Source: Patella vulgata
Lineage: Eukaryota > Mollusca > Gastropoda > Patellidae
Direction: 5' to 3'
DNA: 64,000 nucleotides
Assembly (NCBI RefSeq): GCF_932274485.2
Contig: NC_065881.2
Span: 868,501 to 932,500 of the forward strand
The first letter of the stretch is position 1. Every line of letters begins with the position of its first letter. The position numbers and the translations under genes were made by a program. Below the pieces are notes generated by a model. That model was not told the DNA's origin and searched no databases. It saw nothing but the letters and a program-made list of their open reading frames with translations. Positions 21,119-33,149 of this stretch are shown one piece after another.

Positions 21119-23535
21119 TGGTTCGAACTATATCGCTCCAATAGTCCCAAAATGATTAAAATCGATAAATTATTTTGTATTTTTATATATATATCGATAA
21201 ATCATATTTCTATATTGTATTTTTATATATATTTCTTATTATATAATTCAGATAATTTATATGTTACGATAGGCACATTTAACTCTTACATAATGTATTT
21301 TTAAGATATGTTTTATTATTATTCAAATGGGTTTTTTATGCAATATATATTTACTGGTTTGTTTTATATATTAAGGCAATTTTTTTTTATTTTGAGTAAA
21401 AGAAAAGATTCTGTTAAATTGTATCCATTTTGTTTATTTCGATTGAAATGGGTTTTTTAATGCAATATATTTATTGGGTTTTTTATTTTGAGTAAAAGAA
21501 TGGCTTCTATTAAAATGTGTCTATTTTGTTATTATGATTGAAATCGGTTTTATATGCAATATATACATTTTTTATTTTTTTTATTTACAGAAACATTTAA
21601 CCCAATTTATAATTATATTTTGGACAGTGGAATGAATTTTGAATTGGATAATTAAACTCCGTGATTGATCACCTATGGTGTGTTTTCTATACATTTGGTT
21701 CATAAATAAATTGCCTTAATTACTTCACGTCAGAGGTAAAGCCAAGCTTGAGATATATCCAATTTTATCTAATTAGCTGACCCCGTGTATTTTATTCAAT
21801 TTTACTTTACCTACAAATCACTACTAGCTTTTACACCTGTTATTTTATGAAAATAAACGGGGTCAACCCCTAAAAATGACAAGAAGATTTTTCAGGTTTT
21901 TGGTTGTGTTGGGTCTACCAAAATGGGAATACCGGAAAGTCCTGAATTTGGTAGGCTAAACGCCAAGGTTTTTACTAGATTACTAAAAAACTGAGGTCAT
22001 TTTCTATAAATTGCAAGAAGAAGATTTTTTAGGTTTTTTGTAGTGTTGGGTGTACTGAGTGACATCCTAAAAGTTTATCAAAATGGGAGTACCGCAAAGT
22101 CCCAAATGTCTAGGGTAAATACTAAGTTTTATAAGTCAATTTTCTTTAAAATGTAAAACTTCAGACGAGCATAAAGATGTCAATTTTTAAGAGAAACAAA
22201 TGAAATTGACATCTGCCTTAAGGTTGTCAGGGTCAATCTTTCATATTTTAAGGGTAAAGTATATTAGACAATCATAAAGACTTCAAGTTTTAAGAGAAAA
22301 AAAAAGAAACTGACACCTTTCCCTAGGTTGTTATGGCCTATCTTTCATATGAAATGGTTTTCATAGATGCCCGTAGCTCCCTTTTACCATTTTCGTGGGG
22401 TACCCCTAACCTACAAACCTATGGCCGATATTGTGCACTGTTTCGTTATAAAATAGAAAATTTGGTCATTAATGGATTAACCATTTAACAACCTGAGCAC
22501 GTAGTTAGGGCATACTGTTACTTGTTTTGTCACAATTAATAATGACGTGTATAAAATCCCAGAACAACTTTAATCACGTGATTGGCGGTTGTTTGTAGTT
22601 TATCATAGTTTATATTTTACATGACATATATATGGGGACACCAAAATCATTTAAATACTTTGGGCTTCTGTTGGTCTTAATCCAGTCCTGAGTGGTGTTA
22701 ACTGGTCTCTTACACCATTATCAGGTGCACCCCTACCCCGATCACCCAATTTTATGAATAGGAATACCTCTGCATCGCCTCGTCATATAATACAATAAAC
22801 TAATGTTGTGGGGATATTTCAGTTGAAGATGTAAACATGTCTCAAAGTTTTAATCATATTTCTAAGTTGTAGCTGGTTTTTTTTAAACGCGTCAAATATT
22901 ATATAAAAAAGCCGACTACACCCACTCCTCCCGAATTAAGCGAAATTTAATAGTCTATTTTGCTTATCATATCAGTGTAAAAAAGGCATCTTAATAGTTT
23001 ATTGTGCTTTTTATGTCAGCGTGACACAACATCTTTGTGTTCTGTCGTAAACAAGTGTGAATGTCAGGTCAGCAAATTAAAAGATGTACGGAAATATTAG
23101 AAACTAATAAACCCCAGCAACATAGTTTAAAACAGTTATTTATAGCTATGTCATTCACCAGGAGCGGACACAGGACTTTTGAAAGAAGGGAGGGGTGCAA
23201 ATGAGTTTGTGACCGAGTGAAACGAAGCAAAAAACAATTTGGACCTTTTTCTGGCCATTTTGCCTAGAATAACCCCACGACAAGTGAACTAAACCGTGCT
23301 AATTGGTACATATTATTTTGTGACAATATTATTTACGTTTCATATTTTCGCACTCTATTGTCTATACCCAGTTTTGATTTCTTATCGATGGAAACACGCC
23401 TATCATTCTCGACAAAGAGATTTAAAAACAGAGATAACCTCTAGCTGACCATGCAAAACATCTTTTTACTAGCTCTTTGAAGATTTTTTTATAAACTAAT
23501 CAGTACCCACCTACCACACCTCTGTATCCGACCTG
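21119..23535. other. AT-rich spacer with old repeats
   Basis: 21318-21590 holds about three copies of a ~120-bp AT-rich repeat (GAAATGGGTTTTTTxATGCAATATAT, TTTTGAGTAAAAGAA). 21880-22345 holds paired copies of two longer repeats (AAAATGGGAxTACCGxAAAG; TAAGAGAAAxAAA...GACAxCTxxC). The remainder shows no gene or recognised element. Confidence 0.5.
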
Positions 23536-23537
23536 TT

Positions 23538-23802
23538 CACGTGCGTGCTGTATCATAAGGCCTGTCATTGAGTCAACTGGCGTGGTTTCGAATCCCCGAT
23601 TGTATGTGACAAGGAGTAGGGTCGCCTGTCCAGCCTGGTGGGTTTTCTCCGGGTCCTCCGGTTTCTTCCAACTGCTAAAGACCCCTACGCGCAAGCGAAT
23701 TATTAAAATAAAATTAAACCATATGTTAGTCCCGAAATGGCCTAGTTTGTGTTGAGTGGACGTTAAACCCCATTTCTCTCTCTTTCTCTCTCTCTCTCTC
23801 TC
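23538..23802 (+). mobile_element. SINE-A copy, 5'-truncated
   Basis: It starts inside the tRNA-like head (CACGTGCGTGCTGTATCAT) and continues through the body and GTGGACGTTAAACCCC tail to (TC)n at 23802. Confidence 0.88.
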
Positions 23803-23998
23803 ACAAAACATTATATTTAACAAAATTTACGGTTTTAAACGCGGAAGTCCCGTCAAAATTATTTACCGCGAGAAAGCCATACCCATTCCAATTCTAAAAG
23901 TGATTATTCAACCGTGTATTTGGGAAGTGTGCATTCATCCTTTTTGACCTGAATTAAAATCGGGTATTTTACATTTCTACTCTCAGTCCGCACTATTC

Positions 23999-24088
23999 TG
24001 GAAGTTACAGACCAATCAACACCTCCGTAATATAATCAAATAGAAGTTACAGACCAATCAACACCTCCGTAATATAATCAAATAGAAT
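23999..24088. repeat. 44-bp direct duplication
   Basis: GAAGTTACAGACCAATCAAC...AATATAATCAAATA occurs twice in tandem just outside the left end of the 8.1-kb element. Confidence 0.85.
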
Positions 24089-24164
24089 CACTTGTGAGTA
24101 GAATATATCTGTTTTATATTCTTAATAAAAGATTTAAAACAATATTACGGTATCTATACACTGA

Positions 24165-24512
24165 AAAAAAAACTTGTGTTGAAACAACACAAACTTGTGT
24201 TAAATTCAACACAAGTTAGGTGTCTCTATTTAACAACACAAACTTGTGTTAAAACAACACAAAACTTGTGTTAAATGTTGAAACAACACAAAACTTGTGT
24301 TAAAATGTATCAAACAACACAAAACTTGTGTTGAAACTTGTGTGAAATCTACACAATACTTGTGTTGAAACTTGTGTTGAAATTTCTGAAACTTGTGTTG
24401 AAATTTCTGAAACTTGTGTTGAAATTTCTGAAACTTGTGTTGAAATTTCTGAAACTTGTGTGGTTTCATACAAACTTGTGTATAACCATCATCAAAAACT
24501 TGTGTTGTATTT
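24165..24512. repeat. Palindromic CTTGTGTTG subterminal array
   Basis: The left part alternates AACTTGTGTTAAA with ACAACACA, giving repeated 16-18 bp near-palindromes. The right part (24356-24455) is a clean 21-bp tandem repeat, AAACTTGTGTTGAAATTTCTG. Long open frames across it on both strands are artefacts of the repeat. Confidence 0.9.
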
Positions 24513-25403
24513 TTCCCCAATTTATATCCAGCATAGCAACCTTTCTATGCAGGACCCCTCTCTTTGCTCTGTTAGATCTGTAAAGTTTGATAAAAGAAGG
24601 AAACAAAAAAAAATTTTGTAAGATTATTATTTATTCATAAAATCATAGGAAAAAGTAAATTAATACATCAAAACTAAATAGATATTTGAAATGTTAACAG
24701 AAAAACAGAGACTTCAATTCTAATACAAATTATATTGTGTTATATATAATGACCCCTCCCCCCCCCCCCACTTTACCCATCACAAAATATAAAATAGCTA
24801 TTTAAATTGTTTTTTGCCCCACACACTTTACCCATCACAAAATATAAAATAGCTATTTAAATTGTTCTTTACCCCAAAACAAGAACTGAGAATATAAAGA
24901 TATGTACACAGTATCCCTACCCCATACCCCAAAATATATAATTCAAATATATCTAAATTTAATAACATCCAAACTAAGCACTAATAAGATTAATTATGCA
25001 CTAAATTGAAACAATTTCAAAAACTGAAAAATGCTACAAAATCACACTACAAGTGATTTGTGAGGCATCTAGAAATAACTAGCATACACAGAAAACTAAC
25101 AAAAGAAAATTGCTCTATTTTGCAGGAGTAATAAAATGATGTAGAGCCTTTTCCTCATTAAAAAAACCCCAAACAAAATGAATATTTTATAAATAAAAGA
25201 AGCAAAGCATCATGATTACAGGATTGAAATAAAAAAATATCATATGTACAAAAGATTTATATACAATCACAAGTCATAAGCCACAGTGGTTCAGTGAGCA
25301 TAAGGCGTTGGCCGAGAAATTTCAACTGGATTTTCCGGCATAGTTCCCACTTTTCAGTGTTGGATATGGCAAGGGATAATTGGGTACAAGCCCAGAATCA
25401 AAA

Positions 25404-25688
25404 GAGAGAGAGACAGAGAGAAATGGGGTTTAACGTCTACTTGACACAAACTAGGTCATTTTGGGACTAACATATGATTTAATTTTATTTCAATATTTCG
25501 CTAGCGCGTAGGGGTCTTTAGCAGTGGGAGGAAACCGGGGGTCCCGGAGAAAACCCACAAGATTGGACAGGCGACCGTACTCCTTGTCTACAACCGGGGA
25601 TTCGAAACCATGCCAGTTGACTCAATGACAGGAGGCCGTATGATACAGCATGCACGTGCTAACCATTCGGCCATCCACCCCCACCCCC
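25404..25688 (-). mobile_element. SINE-A copy with target duplication
   Basis: Full-length SINE-A on the minus strand. Flanks are CCAGAATCAAA (ending about 25402) and CCAGAATCGAAA (from 25688), a target duplication of about 11 bp with one mismatch. Confidence 0.9.
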
Positions 25689-26423
25689 CAGAATCGAAAC
25701 CAACCCAACTGCGTACACTTTGAAGAACCCTTGAAAATTGAATTATTTGAATCAATGACAGACCTTCTGATCAAATGTGTGCGTGTTAACCATTCGGCCC
25801 CCCTGGGTACCCTTTAAAGAACCCTTGACAGTTGAAATATTTGATATAAGGGTAGGGTAGAATCACTCTAAGAACACAGAAAAGCAGGATATTAAAACGT
25901 ATTTCATTTCATAAACAAGGGAAAGTCACCTTAATGTAGGTCAAGGTTTTTTGTAATTCTGGGTGTATTTGATCTACATTTGGTTTCTAGTAATGCCTAT
26001 TAAATACTTTATGATTTCCGACCAAATTCTAAGTGATTTATATGTCAGTTTACTTGCTATATTATACATACATATTTGAAGAGAATTAAAATCTAATTGT
26101 GTTTTGGAAGAAAATTTAACATTAATAACAAAAAATAAATATTTAAAAATTGGGTCAAATGCATTCTTTCCCAGAAGTATAAAATAAATTGATGCTTGGG
26201 TTCTCTTGTTGTTATCATACATCAAATACTCTTTCAAGGGTGTTCCAGCCTAAAAAATAAAAAGTAGGCAATAAGAATACAATGTTTAAATAAACAATTT
26301 ATTTTGCCACATCGAGACTGAGTCTCTATTTGGTTTCAACTTTGCGTAACGCTTATTGTGTCTTGTCCACTTAAAGACCCAGGCAGATTATTATGCTCAA
26401 ATCAAATGGGTTAAAAGTCAGAA

Positions 26424-26640
26424 AAATGAAATGAAATGGGGTTTAACGTCCTACTGTTCTGCTCCTATACTGGGCTAATAATGACGGGCATATGCCACAC
26501 AGTGTGCTATGAGGGAATTTTTGCCCGGGCAGCGGCACTATCATCTATTCTTATATCGAATTCCAACTGACAGGGCATCTTTTACGTGCATTCCAATATT
26601 CGTCTCATCGGAAGGATTAGACAGCTGTCTTTGTCAGGCC
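26424..26640 (-). mobile_element. SINE-B, head missing
   Basis: From the (ATTTC)n tail and GGGGTTTAACGTCCTACTG through the body to CTGTCTTTGTCAGGCC at 26640. The tRNA-like head and adjacent body are absent, as in 5'-truncated retroposition. Confidence 0.88.
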
Positions 26641-27390
26641 AAGTCAGAAAAAAGTCTTGAGATTTGGGACTGAAGTCTCATAATAGGTCAACTATTCACC
26701 CGGTTCATACATGTATTGTCTGCAAATCCAGATTCCCTACTACATCATTGGCAGCACCTATTTACTTGGCAATGTCTAATTATTTTTGGACCCATTCTTA
26801 TTTTATTTCCATTGACAACAAATTGGATATTACCCTTTAAAATCTATTGAAATCTATTTGAAAAGTAAAATATTGTCCATCATTATTTTACTGCTATTTA
26901 CTGTAAAAATACACATAGGCCCTATCATAACTTGAAGGAAATCAATGGATGTGATTGGCAAAAATCAAGCATGCCAAGTACTTGAAATAGCTGAGTCCTA
27001 GGCATTACCCCAAGAAGAATAACTAGATTACCAAGCAAGTGTATAAAACTACTTCCTGATTAAAAATACAAATATGTATGTTACTTACATTTTGCCTGAT
27101 TATCAAGCTCTGTGAGAAAAGTTTCCACAATATGAATAGCCATTTCCAACTGTTTTTATCTTTCTGATGTAGTTAACTGGAAAAAAACATACTATGTATT
27201 AGATGACTTAAATTGACTCAACAGTTAAAAGATGAAAGTTTTAATTTACAGTCTATATTTTACACAAATTTCTGGAGAGAATTAAAATATAATTGTGTTT
27301 GAGAGGGATATTTAACATTAAAAACGAAAATAAAATGCAACCGATAACTTATTAGCTTTTACAATCACTATATTCTTTTTCAAAATTATA

Positions 27391-27760
27391 AGGAGATCAC
27401 ATGGCTAAGAGGGTACGACGCTGGCTCACTAGCCTGGAGGTCGGGTGTTCGATCCCTGAATTGGCTGAGAAAGTTCATCCAGATTTTCCGACGTGTCTTC
27501 CCCTTGTCAGTGATACAGGACGGAGGACCTGACAAGGACAGCTGTCTAGTCGTTTGGATGGGATAAAAAAAACGAGGTCCTGTGAATACATTGGCGTGCA
27601 TGTAAAAGATCCCTTGGCAGTTGGAATTCGATATAAGAGTAGGCTGTAGCGCCACTGCCCGGGCAAAATTTCCCTCATAGCACACTGTATGGTGTATGCC
27701 CGTCTTCATTAGCCCAGTTTATGAGCAAAACAGTAGGATGTTAAACCCCATTTCATTTCA
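27391..27760 (+). mobile_element. SINE-B copy, full length, perfect target duplication
   Basis: Head AAGGAGATCACATGGCTAAG at 27391 to (ATTTC)n at 27760. TTTTCAAAATTATA is present at 27377-27390 and 27761-27774, a perfect 14-bp target duplication. Confidence 0.95.
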
Positions 27761-27900
27761 TTTTCAAAATTATAAAATAATTTGATGGCTTAATTTTCAA
27801 GTATTATGACCAGGTAGAATTAGTTAATTTGAGGCCAGAGCCATTATAGATTAGCCAGAATCCTAATTAAAATAAACTCTGTAATTATATTAGAGAGACA

Positions 27901-28346
27901 TTGTTTCATAAATTATTATCTATTGTAAAGTTATTCCAGTAAGGTATTAAGGATTATATTGTAACTAAAAACAAAGCTAAGGTATAAAAGTCCTAAAAAT
28001 TGTATATATTAGAAAAAGGCGAGTTAACCACAGGCAGGCAGCAGGACATACTGAAGGGCAGGTCTCTGATATAGTGACTAGTTATTTCTTAGATGCTGTT
28101 CCTTATTAAGTTACCTATCCTGTGGGTCAGTATTATATGTATATATTATCTTTGTTAGATATTGTTACAGAATATAAGATTGTACTAAGAGAAGTGAGTT
28201 ATTGAATTATTGTATGTTCAATCGTACACCTCCAACTAGATTGAACATACAACCCATCGTCGAAGGTTGGACTATAAGTAGGTCCATAAACCCTGGATGA
28301 TAGTATGTGGTTGAGTTGGCAATAAATATACTTTCTACGGTTCACA
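27901..28346 (+). mobile_element. Possible solo-LTR fossil
   Basis: TGTTTCATAAAT...CGGTTCACA ends, a TATAAAA-like box near 27985, a CAGGCAGCAGGACAT block resembling the LTR at 57739-58229, and an AATAAA signal close to the right end. No clear target duplication and no internal genes. The call is tentative. Confidence 0.4.
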
Positions 28347-28800
28347 ATGTTTAAATAAATAACTTATTTTTCCACACGTTGAGTCTCTATTTTGTTTCAA
28401 CTTTGCATAATACTTATTGTGTCTTTTCAAGTTACAGACCCAGGTAGATTATTATGCCTCAATGGGTCAGAAGCCAGAACAAAAGTCTTGAAAAAAAGAC
28501 AATAATGAAAAAATAATCATTTAATTTACCAATTATCTCCACTAAGGCAGTGGTGAATACAGTATTGCAAACAGTATTACAATATGATATTAATTATATT
28601 TTACAAATTCATGCATTTGAACGCTTTATAATAATGATTATGAAAGGGTGTAACATTGCATCCATCTTATAGTTTTGAAGTCATATATCAAAACTGTATA
28701 TCAACCAAACAAGCCTGCTGAGTCTCATGTTGATCGTATTTGAAATGGCATAGCGCTAGACTATGCCCCAAAAAGAAGAACTAGATTACCAAGTGTATAG

Positions 28801-29055
28801 AGAGAGAGAGAAATGGGGTTCAACATCCACTCGACACAAACTAGGTCATTTCGGGGCTAACATATGGTTTAATTTTATTTCATTAATTCGCTTGCGCGTA
28901 GAGGTCTTTAGCAGTGGGAGGAAACCGGAGGACCCGGAGAAAACCCACAAGGTTGAACAGGCAACCCTACTCCTTGTCACGTACAACCGAGGATGACAGG
29001 CCGTATGATACAGCACGCACATGCTAACCATTCGGCCATCCAACCCCCCCACCCA
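28801..29055 (-). mobile_element. SINE-A copy with 12-bp target duplication
   Basis: The near-full-length SINE-A is flanked by CCAAGTGTATAG at 28789-28800 and 29056-29067. The duplicated segment near 27030-27050 keeps the uninterrupted sequence (ACCAAGCAAGTGTATAAAAC), an empty site. Confidence 0.93.
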
Positions 29056-29783
29056 CCAAGTGTATAGAACCAGTTCCTGATTCAAAAAGCAAATATGCAT
29101 GGTACTTACATAGCCTTTGTCTGATAAGCAACCTCTGTAAGAAAACACTTCCACAATATCAATAGCCCTTTCCAGCTGTCTTGATCTTCCGAGGTGGCTA
29201 ACTGAAAAAAAATATGCAATGTATTACATTAGTTGGCTTAAATTGACTAGACAGTTTTGATTAAGTCAAAAAATGTTAATTTAACTACATTTGTTTTGTT
29301 TCATGTGTTGGTTTGCTTTGCCACAGATGAGACAGTCATATCTAACTAAGATTCTGTCAGTGCTCATACATGTACGTGTACAGTTTTACTATACTAAACT
29401 GAATTTTAGATTTCAAAATAGCATAACAGCAATCTTTTCTATAAGAATTGAATAGTTACCCACCAAGAAAAAGCTGCTCTATCATCATTTTTTCCAGCCA
29501 TTTCTTCTTCCATTTTTTTACTTTTATAATTTCTTTTGTTACATGATCTTTTCCTGGGTGATTTGCATATACATCCAATATTGAAACTGAAAAAATAAAT
29601 ACATGATATGTAATTTACCATTAAAGCTACCATACCATATATACAAACTGTGTGATTTGAAATTGAAACTAATGTATCTATATGTATCAAAAATTTTAAT
29701 CCCAAGGAACTACCTAAGCCGTAAAAATCCATTTTTATAATCCTTGTTTGTCACATGGTTTCAATGTCGCAGTAATTAGAAGA

Positions 29784-30070
29784 CGGCCATGGTGACTGGG
29801 TGAGTTAGGTGCTGGAATACTAGCATGGAGGCCACAGGTTACCTTTTGGGGTTGACCGAGAAAGCTCATCTTGATTTTTCAGAGTGGTTTCCCCTGAGAT
29901 CCAATGTACACATTGGCGTACACATAAAAGTTCTCTTGGCAGTTTGAATTCGCTATGAGAGTAGGCCATAGTGTCGCTGCCCGGACAAACATTTTCTCTT
30001 AGCACACTGCATTAGACCAGTCGGAGCTGCTGAACAGTAGGACGTTGTCTTTAAACCCCATTTCATTTCA
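29784..30070 (+). mobile_element. SINE-B copy, diverged
   Basis: The head CCATGGTGACTGGGTGAGTTAGG is degenerate, but the body (ACGTAxAxxTTCTCTTGGCAG, AGAGTAGGCCATAGTG) and the GTAGGACGTTG...AAACCCC tail are clear. Divergence is higher than in the other copies, so it is older. Confidence 0.75.
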
Positions 30071-30159
30071 GGTAATCTAGTATTTTTCTAGTAAGATTGA
30101 AGTCTCTCTACTTTCTTTATATGTAAATATCATATTTGAAATAAGCCATACTTTTATTC

Positions 30160-30410
30160 AATATGGGGTGGGGCTGGGGGAATGGTCTAGTAGTTAATGC
30201 ATTCACATGAAATCACAGGGTCTGTCATTGTGTTAAGTGGCATGGTTTCGATTTCAAGGAGTAGAGTCGCCTGTCCAATCTCTTGAGTTTTTCTCTGGGC
30301 CATTCGGTTTCCTCCGTTTGCTAAATACCCATACCAGCAAACGAATTATTCATATCAAATTTAACCTTACCTGTCCTTTTTCCCGAAACGACCTAGCGTC
30401 TGTAGGCTAA
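30160..30410 (+). mobile_element. Old SINE-A relative
   Basis: GGGGGAATGGTCTAGTAGTTAATG...GTCTGTCATTGTGTTAAGTGGCATGGTTTCGAT...AGTAGAGTCGCCTGTCCAA follows the SINE-A layout with many changes. The 3' tail is not recognisable. Confidence 0.55.
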
Positions 30411-32394
30411 GTAGAATGGAACAGTGTGCAGGGAAAGGGTGGAAACGGAAGAAAGCTAATCGTCGTCGTAGTTGATTACCGGTATGCATATAGGCATAGC
30501 TTGGACTACTTGATTCTTCAAATACAAGTACACGTAAGGCCTTGTTTATGTCATTTTTCTCTCTCTGTTGCATGTAAGTGTCATATAAATACTTTACTTG
30601 GGATTGTATGTTCACATACACTAATCATTGTAGGACATTGGTAAAAATAGAAAATATAAAAATAAAATGAAATTGTTACCAGTTTTTCTTCAAATTCCAA
30701 TTCAATGCCAAAATGGAGTCCTTGAACGGTAAATTCTCAATACGGTAATTGCTGTAACTGTAAGGTGGAATGAGTCATATCATCACTGACTGGAAAAAAA
30801 TAATGAAACTATAGAGAAACTTCCACAGACTGATTCTAGTTCCATTATTTATTATTTATTAACTGTGACTGAATCAGGAAAATAGGGGCCTAATAATATT
30901 CCACAGAGTGACAGAGTCAGAGGTTGAACGGAGGGTTTGGGGAAAATATCTTCTTATTTGATTTAAGGTTGTTTTTTAAAACATAAATTAGATTACAATT
31001 CAACTAACACAAAGGTGTAAAAAGATTTTTTCTAGTCTGTGCCCGCGTTTATGTCTACTCTTGGCAAAATCTTTATAATATAAAAAATCATGAAACTAGA
31101 ATCAAAATGGCCGCCAATCCAATCCAACCTCCCAAGATATAATTTCAAAACAGATTCTTACCTGCTGGTTCAAGTCGAGCCGTTTCTGGTTTAATCATAA
31201 TGTGATTCTGTAATGTACGTATTTGAACAACATCGTAGCGCCGACCAACTAATGTTAATTAAGCACGATTTCAGAAAAATTGAACAGATTTGATAATAAC
31301 ATGCCGAAATTTTTTCCCTGTCCCCGCCCGCCATTTTAAACATGAACTTCCGGGTTAAATTGTTGGAGTTTTTTTTAAGGAAACGAAATACTAATATTAT
31401 ACACAAAAACAATATCGATGCTAAATTACATACATAGAGGATATTTGTCGTTTTAGAGTGAATAACATATTTTATTTCATCGAGAAGCAAGAAAACTTAT
31501 ATTTTCACGAATGCGTAATGTTCTATTTATTTTATGATTTTACAATCATTTTAGGTAAAAACAACTAGCCAGTGGAATAACACTTTTATTTCACTGATAA
31601 AACGCGGTATTCCACTACTGATCATAATATAAATGGTATTATTTTTTTTTATATAAATATTCACAAACCTGCGGTCTTTTATTCTCTGTGACCATTAGCT
31701 TACATTTGTCAAACATATCACTGCTCAAAAATCATTTCAGCACGCTGTTAAATGGTAAATGAATTGTGTGAAATCAATTCATTTAATGTCCGGTTGCACC
31801 GAGATGATATCGCAGACAAACTGTAGCCTATAGTACGTTGATTTTATCAACCAATCACATTAAATAATAGTTTTACTTATTTTCTTGTCAATGCATTTGG
31901 AGTCAATTGTTAAAATCACACCGGGCATGAGCGCTCAATAGGTCTTTGATCTACCAGTTTATTGGGCCCATAAAAAATCAACAACTTTATTTTAACTACA
32001 GACATCTTAACACCAATTAGCATTCAAGTCTGTCTGGCCATCATGTCTGAGTAAAAAATACTTTTCTTATACTTGTGGACGCCCGGATTAAGACTTTGTA
32101 TGGAGTTCAAATTTAAAAAAAAAATATTTGTTGACGGTACACATTACTTGTGTTAATTATATGAAAAAACCCACAAGATTTGTGTTAATGCATTAAAAAG
32201 AACACAAGTTTGTGTTAATGCAATGCAAAACAACACAAGTTTTGTGTAGAATAATTTTCACAAGTTTTTTTTCAGTGTATTCCTAATAATAAGATTGTTA
32301 AAAAGTGTACAATGTTGTGGTAATCTATTCCTATGATATTCTTTGGAACCCTAAATAGTCGTAAATGGACCTAACAGCACGAAAGTTGAAAAGT

Positions 32395-32655
32395 CGAAAA
32401 GTAGAAGTTACGACAAAATGTGAGGAGACAACACGGTATACGAGCCAAAATCAACTCGAAAATAGGAAATTAAGAAATAACACACAGCGATAATAGCGCC
32501 CATCGTTTTTTCCTAATTTCTTATTTTCGACTTGCATTTTGGCTTGTATACCGTCTTGTCGACTTTCGACTTAGTCATATTTTTGTATTTATTGATGTCA
32601 GTAAGAAGGCGCCAACACGCATACCAAGCCAAAATGCAACTCGAAAAGTAGAAAA
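32395..32655. repeat. Small snapback repeat
   Basis: About 32415-32500 and 32505-32578 are imperfect inverted copies (GGTATACGAGCCAAAATxxACTCGAAAA against TCGACTTGCATTTTGGCTTG). A third partial copy lies at 32620-32655. It is just outside the right end of the 8.1-kb element. Confidence 0.7.
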
Positions 32656-32825
32656 GTTGTTGTAGTCTCAGTTTTCCAGGTCGCATTTGAATACGTGCAA
32701 TCAGGGCTCACACTGTATTTTATTCTTTTCCGTCAAAATGGATAATAATTTTTATATAAAAAAAAATAAATGTTCATATTTTTTTCCGCCAATTGGGATA
32801 TTTTATCTGCCAAAAATGTCTGTTA

Positions 32826-32925
32826 AGCCAGCCTGGAGTTCGGGTGTTCGATCCCTGCATTGGCCGAGAAAGTTCATCCAGATTTTCCGGCGGATTCCCC
32901 CTTGTCAGTGATGCAGGACGGGGGT
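32826..32925 (+). mobile_element. SINE-B head fragment
   Basis: Runs from AGCCTGGAGTTCGGGTGTTC through GCCGAGAAAGTTCATCCAG to GTCAGTGATGCAGGACGGGG, then stops abruptly. Confidence 0.8.
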
Positions 32926-33149
32926 GGGGGACTGGTCTATATTTATGTTAAGTTCAGCCATGTAACTGATGACCTACTATTAGCCCAGTGAGGAGATATT
33001 GGGTGTGGTCTGACTTGGTGAAATATTTACTCCAGCTATTGATACCTGTTTTAGCCAAGTAACTTATGACCTAAGGGTCAAACCTGTTATTATATTATTT
33101 TGTCATTAACTCCTGGACTATGTCGAGCATAACCCAATCAGCCCAACAG

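Larger units (their letters stand above)
26270..29210. repeat. Paired segmental duplication inside the 8.1-kb element
   Basis: Blocks at about 26275-26430 and 28340-28490 match (ACAATGTTTAAATAAA, TTGTGTCTTxxxxxxTTA, GACCCAGGxAGATTATTATG). So do 26995-27185 and 28765-29210 (CCCCAAxAAGAAxAACTAGATTACC, the relic exon, CTGGAAAAA/CTGAAAAAA). Inserts differ between the two copies, which makes each a useful empty-site reference for the other. Confidence 0.75.
29110..31198 (-). pseudogene. Relic multi-exon gene of the 8.1-kb element
   Basis: Candidate exons on the minus strand: 31198-31162 (MIKPETARLEPA, donor GCAG|GTAAGA); 30789-30680 (after TTTTTTCCAG; SDDMTHSTLQLQQLPY, TGA, EFTVQGLHFGIELEFEEKL, donor CTG|GTAACA); about 29590-29458; and 29201-29110 (LATSEDQDSWKGLLILWK...), with a decayed duplicate at 27176-27089. 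Exons 1 and 2 join in phase, but exon 2 has one in-frame TGA and the third does not continue an open frame. I do not recognise a domain. It may be the element's transposase or accessory gene, now decayed. Confidence 0.35.
24159..32277. mobile_element. 8.1-kb element with CACTG inverted ends
   Basis: The left end is CACTGAAAAAAAAACTTGTG (24159). The right end, inverted, is CACTGAAAAAAAACTTGTG (32277). Both are followed inward by arrays of AACACAAACTTGTGTT palindromes (about 24179-24510 and 32140-32260). TA borders the element on both sides (24157-24158 and 32278-32279), a candidate target duplication. The interior holds relic minus-strand exons, a 1-2 kb segmental duplication, SINE-A copies at 25404 and 28801, SINE-B copies at 26424, 27391 and 29784, and a possible solo LTR. 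CACTG ends are known from EnSpm/CACTA and Chapaev transposons; the family is not settled here. An alternative is two unrelated short elements. Confidence 0.55.

Noticed and set aside
24165-24512. CRISPR-like repeat array
   Set aside because: Units are adjacent or irregular with no unique spacers, the genome is animal, and the array is the subterminal part of a transposon.
24230-24520. Repetitive protein (KFQHKFQKFQ) on the minus strand
   Set aside because: It is a 21-bp DNA repeat read in an open frame; opposite-strand frames are equally open.
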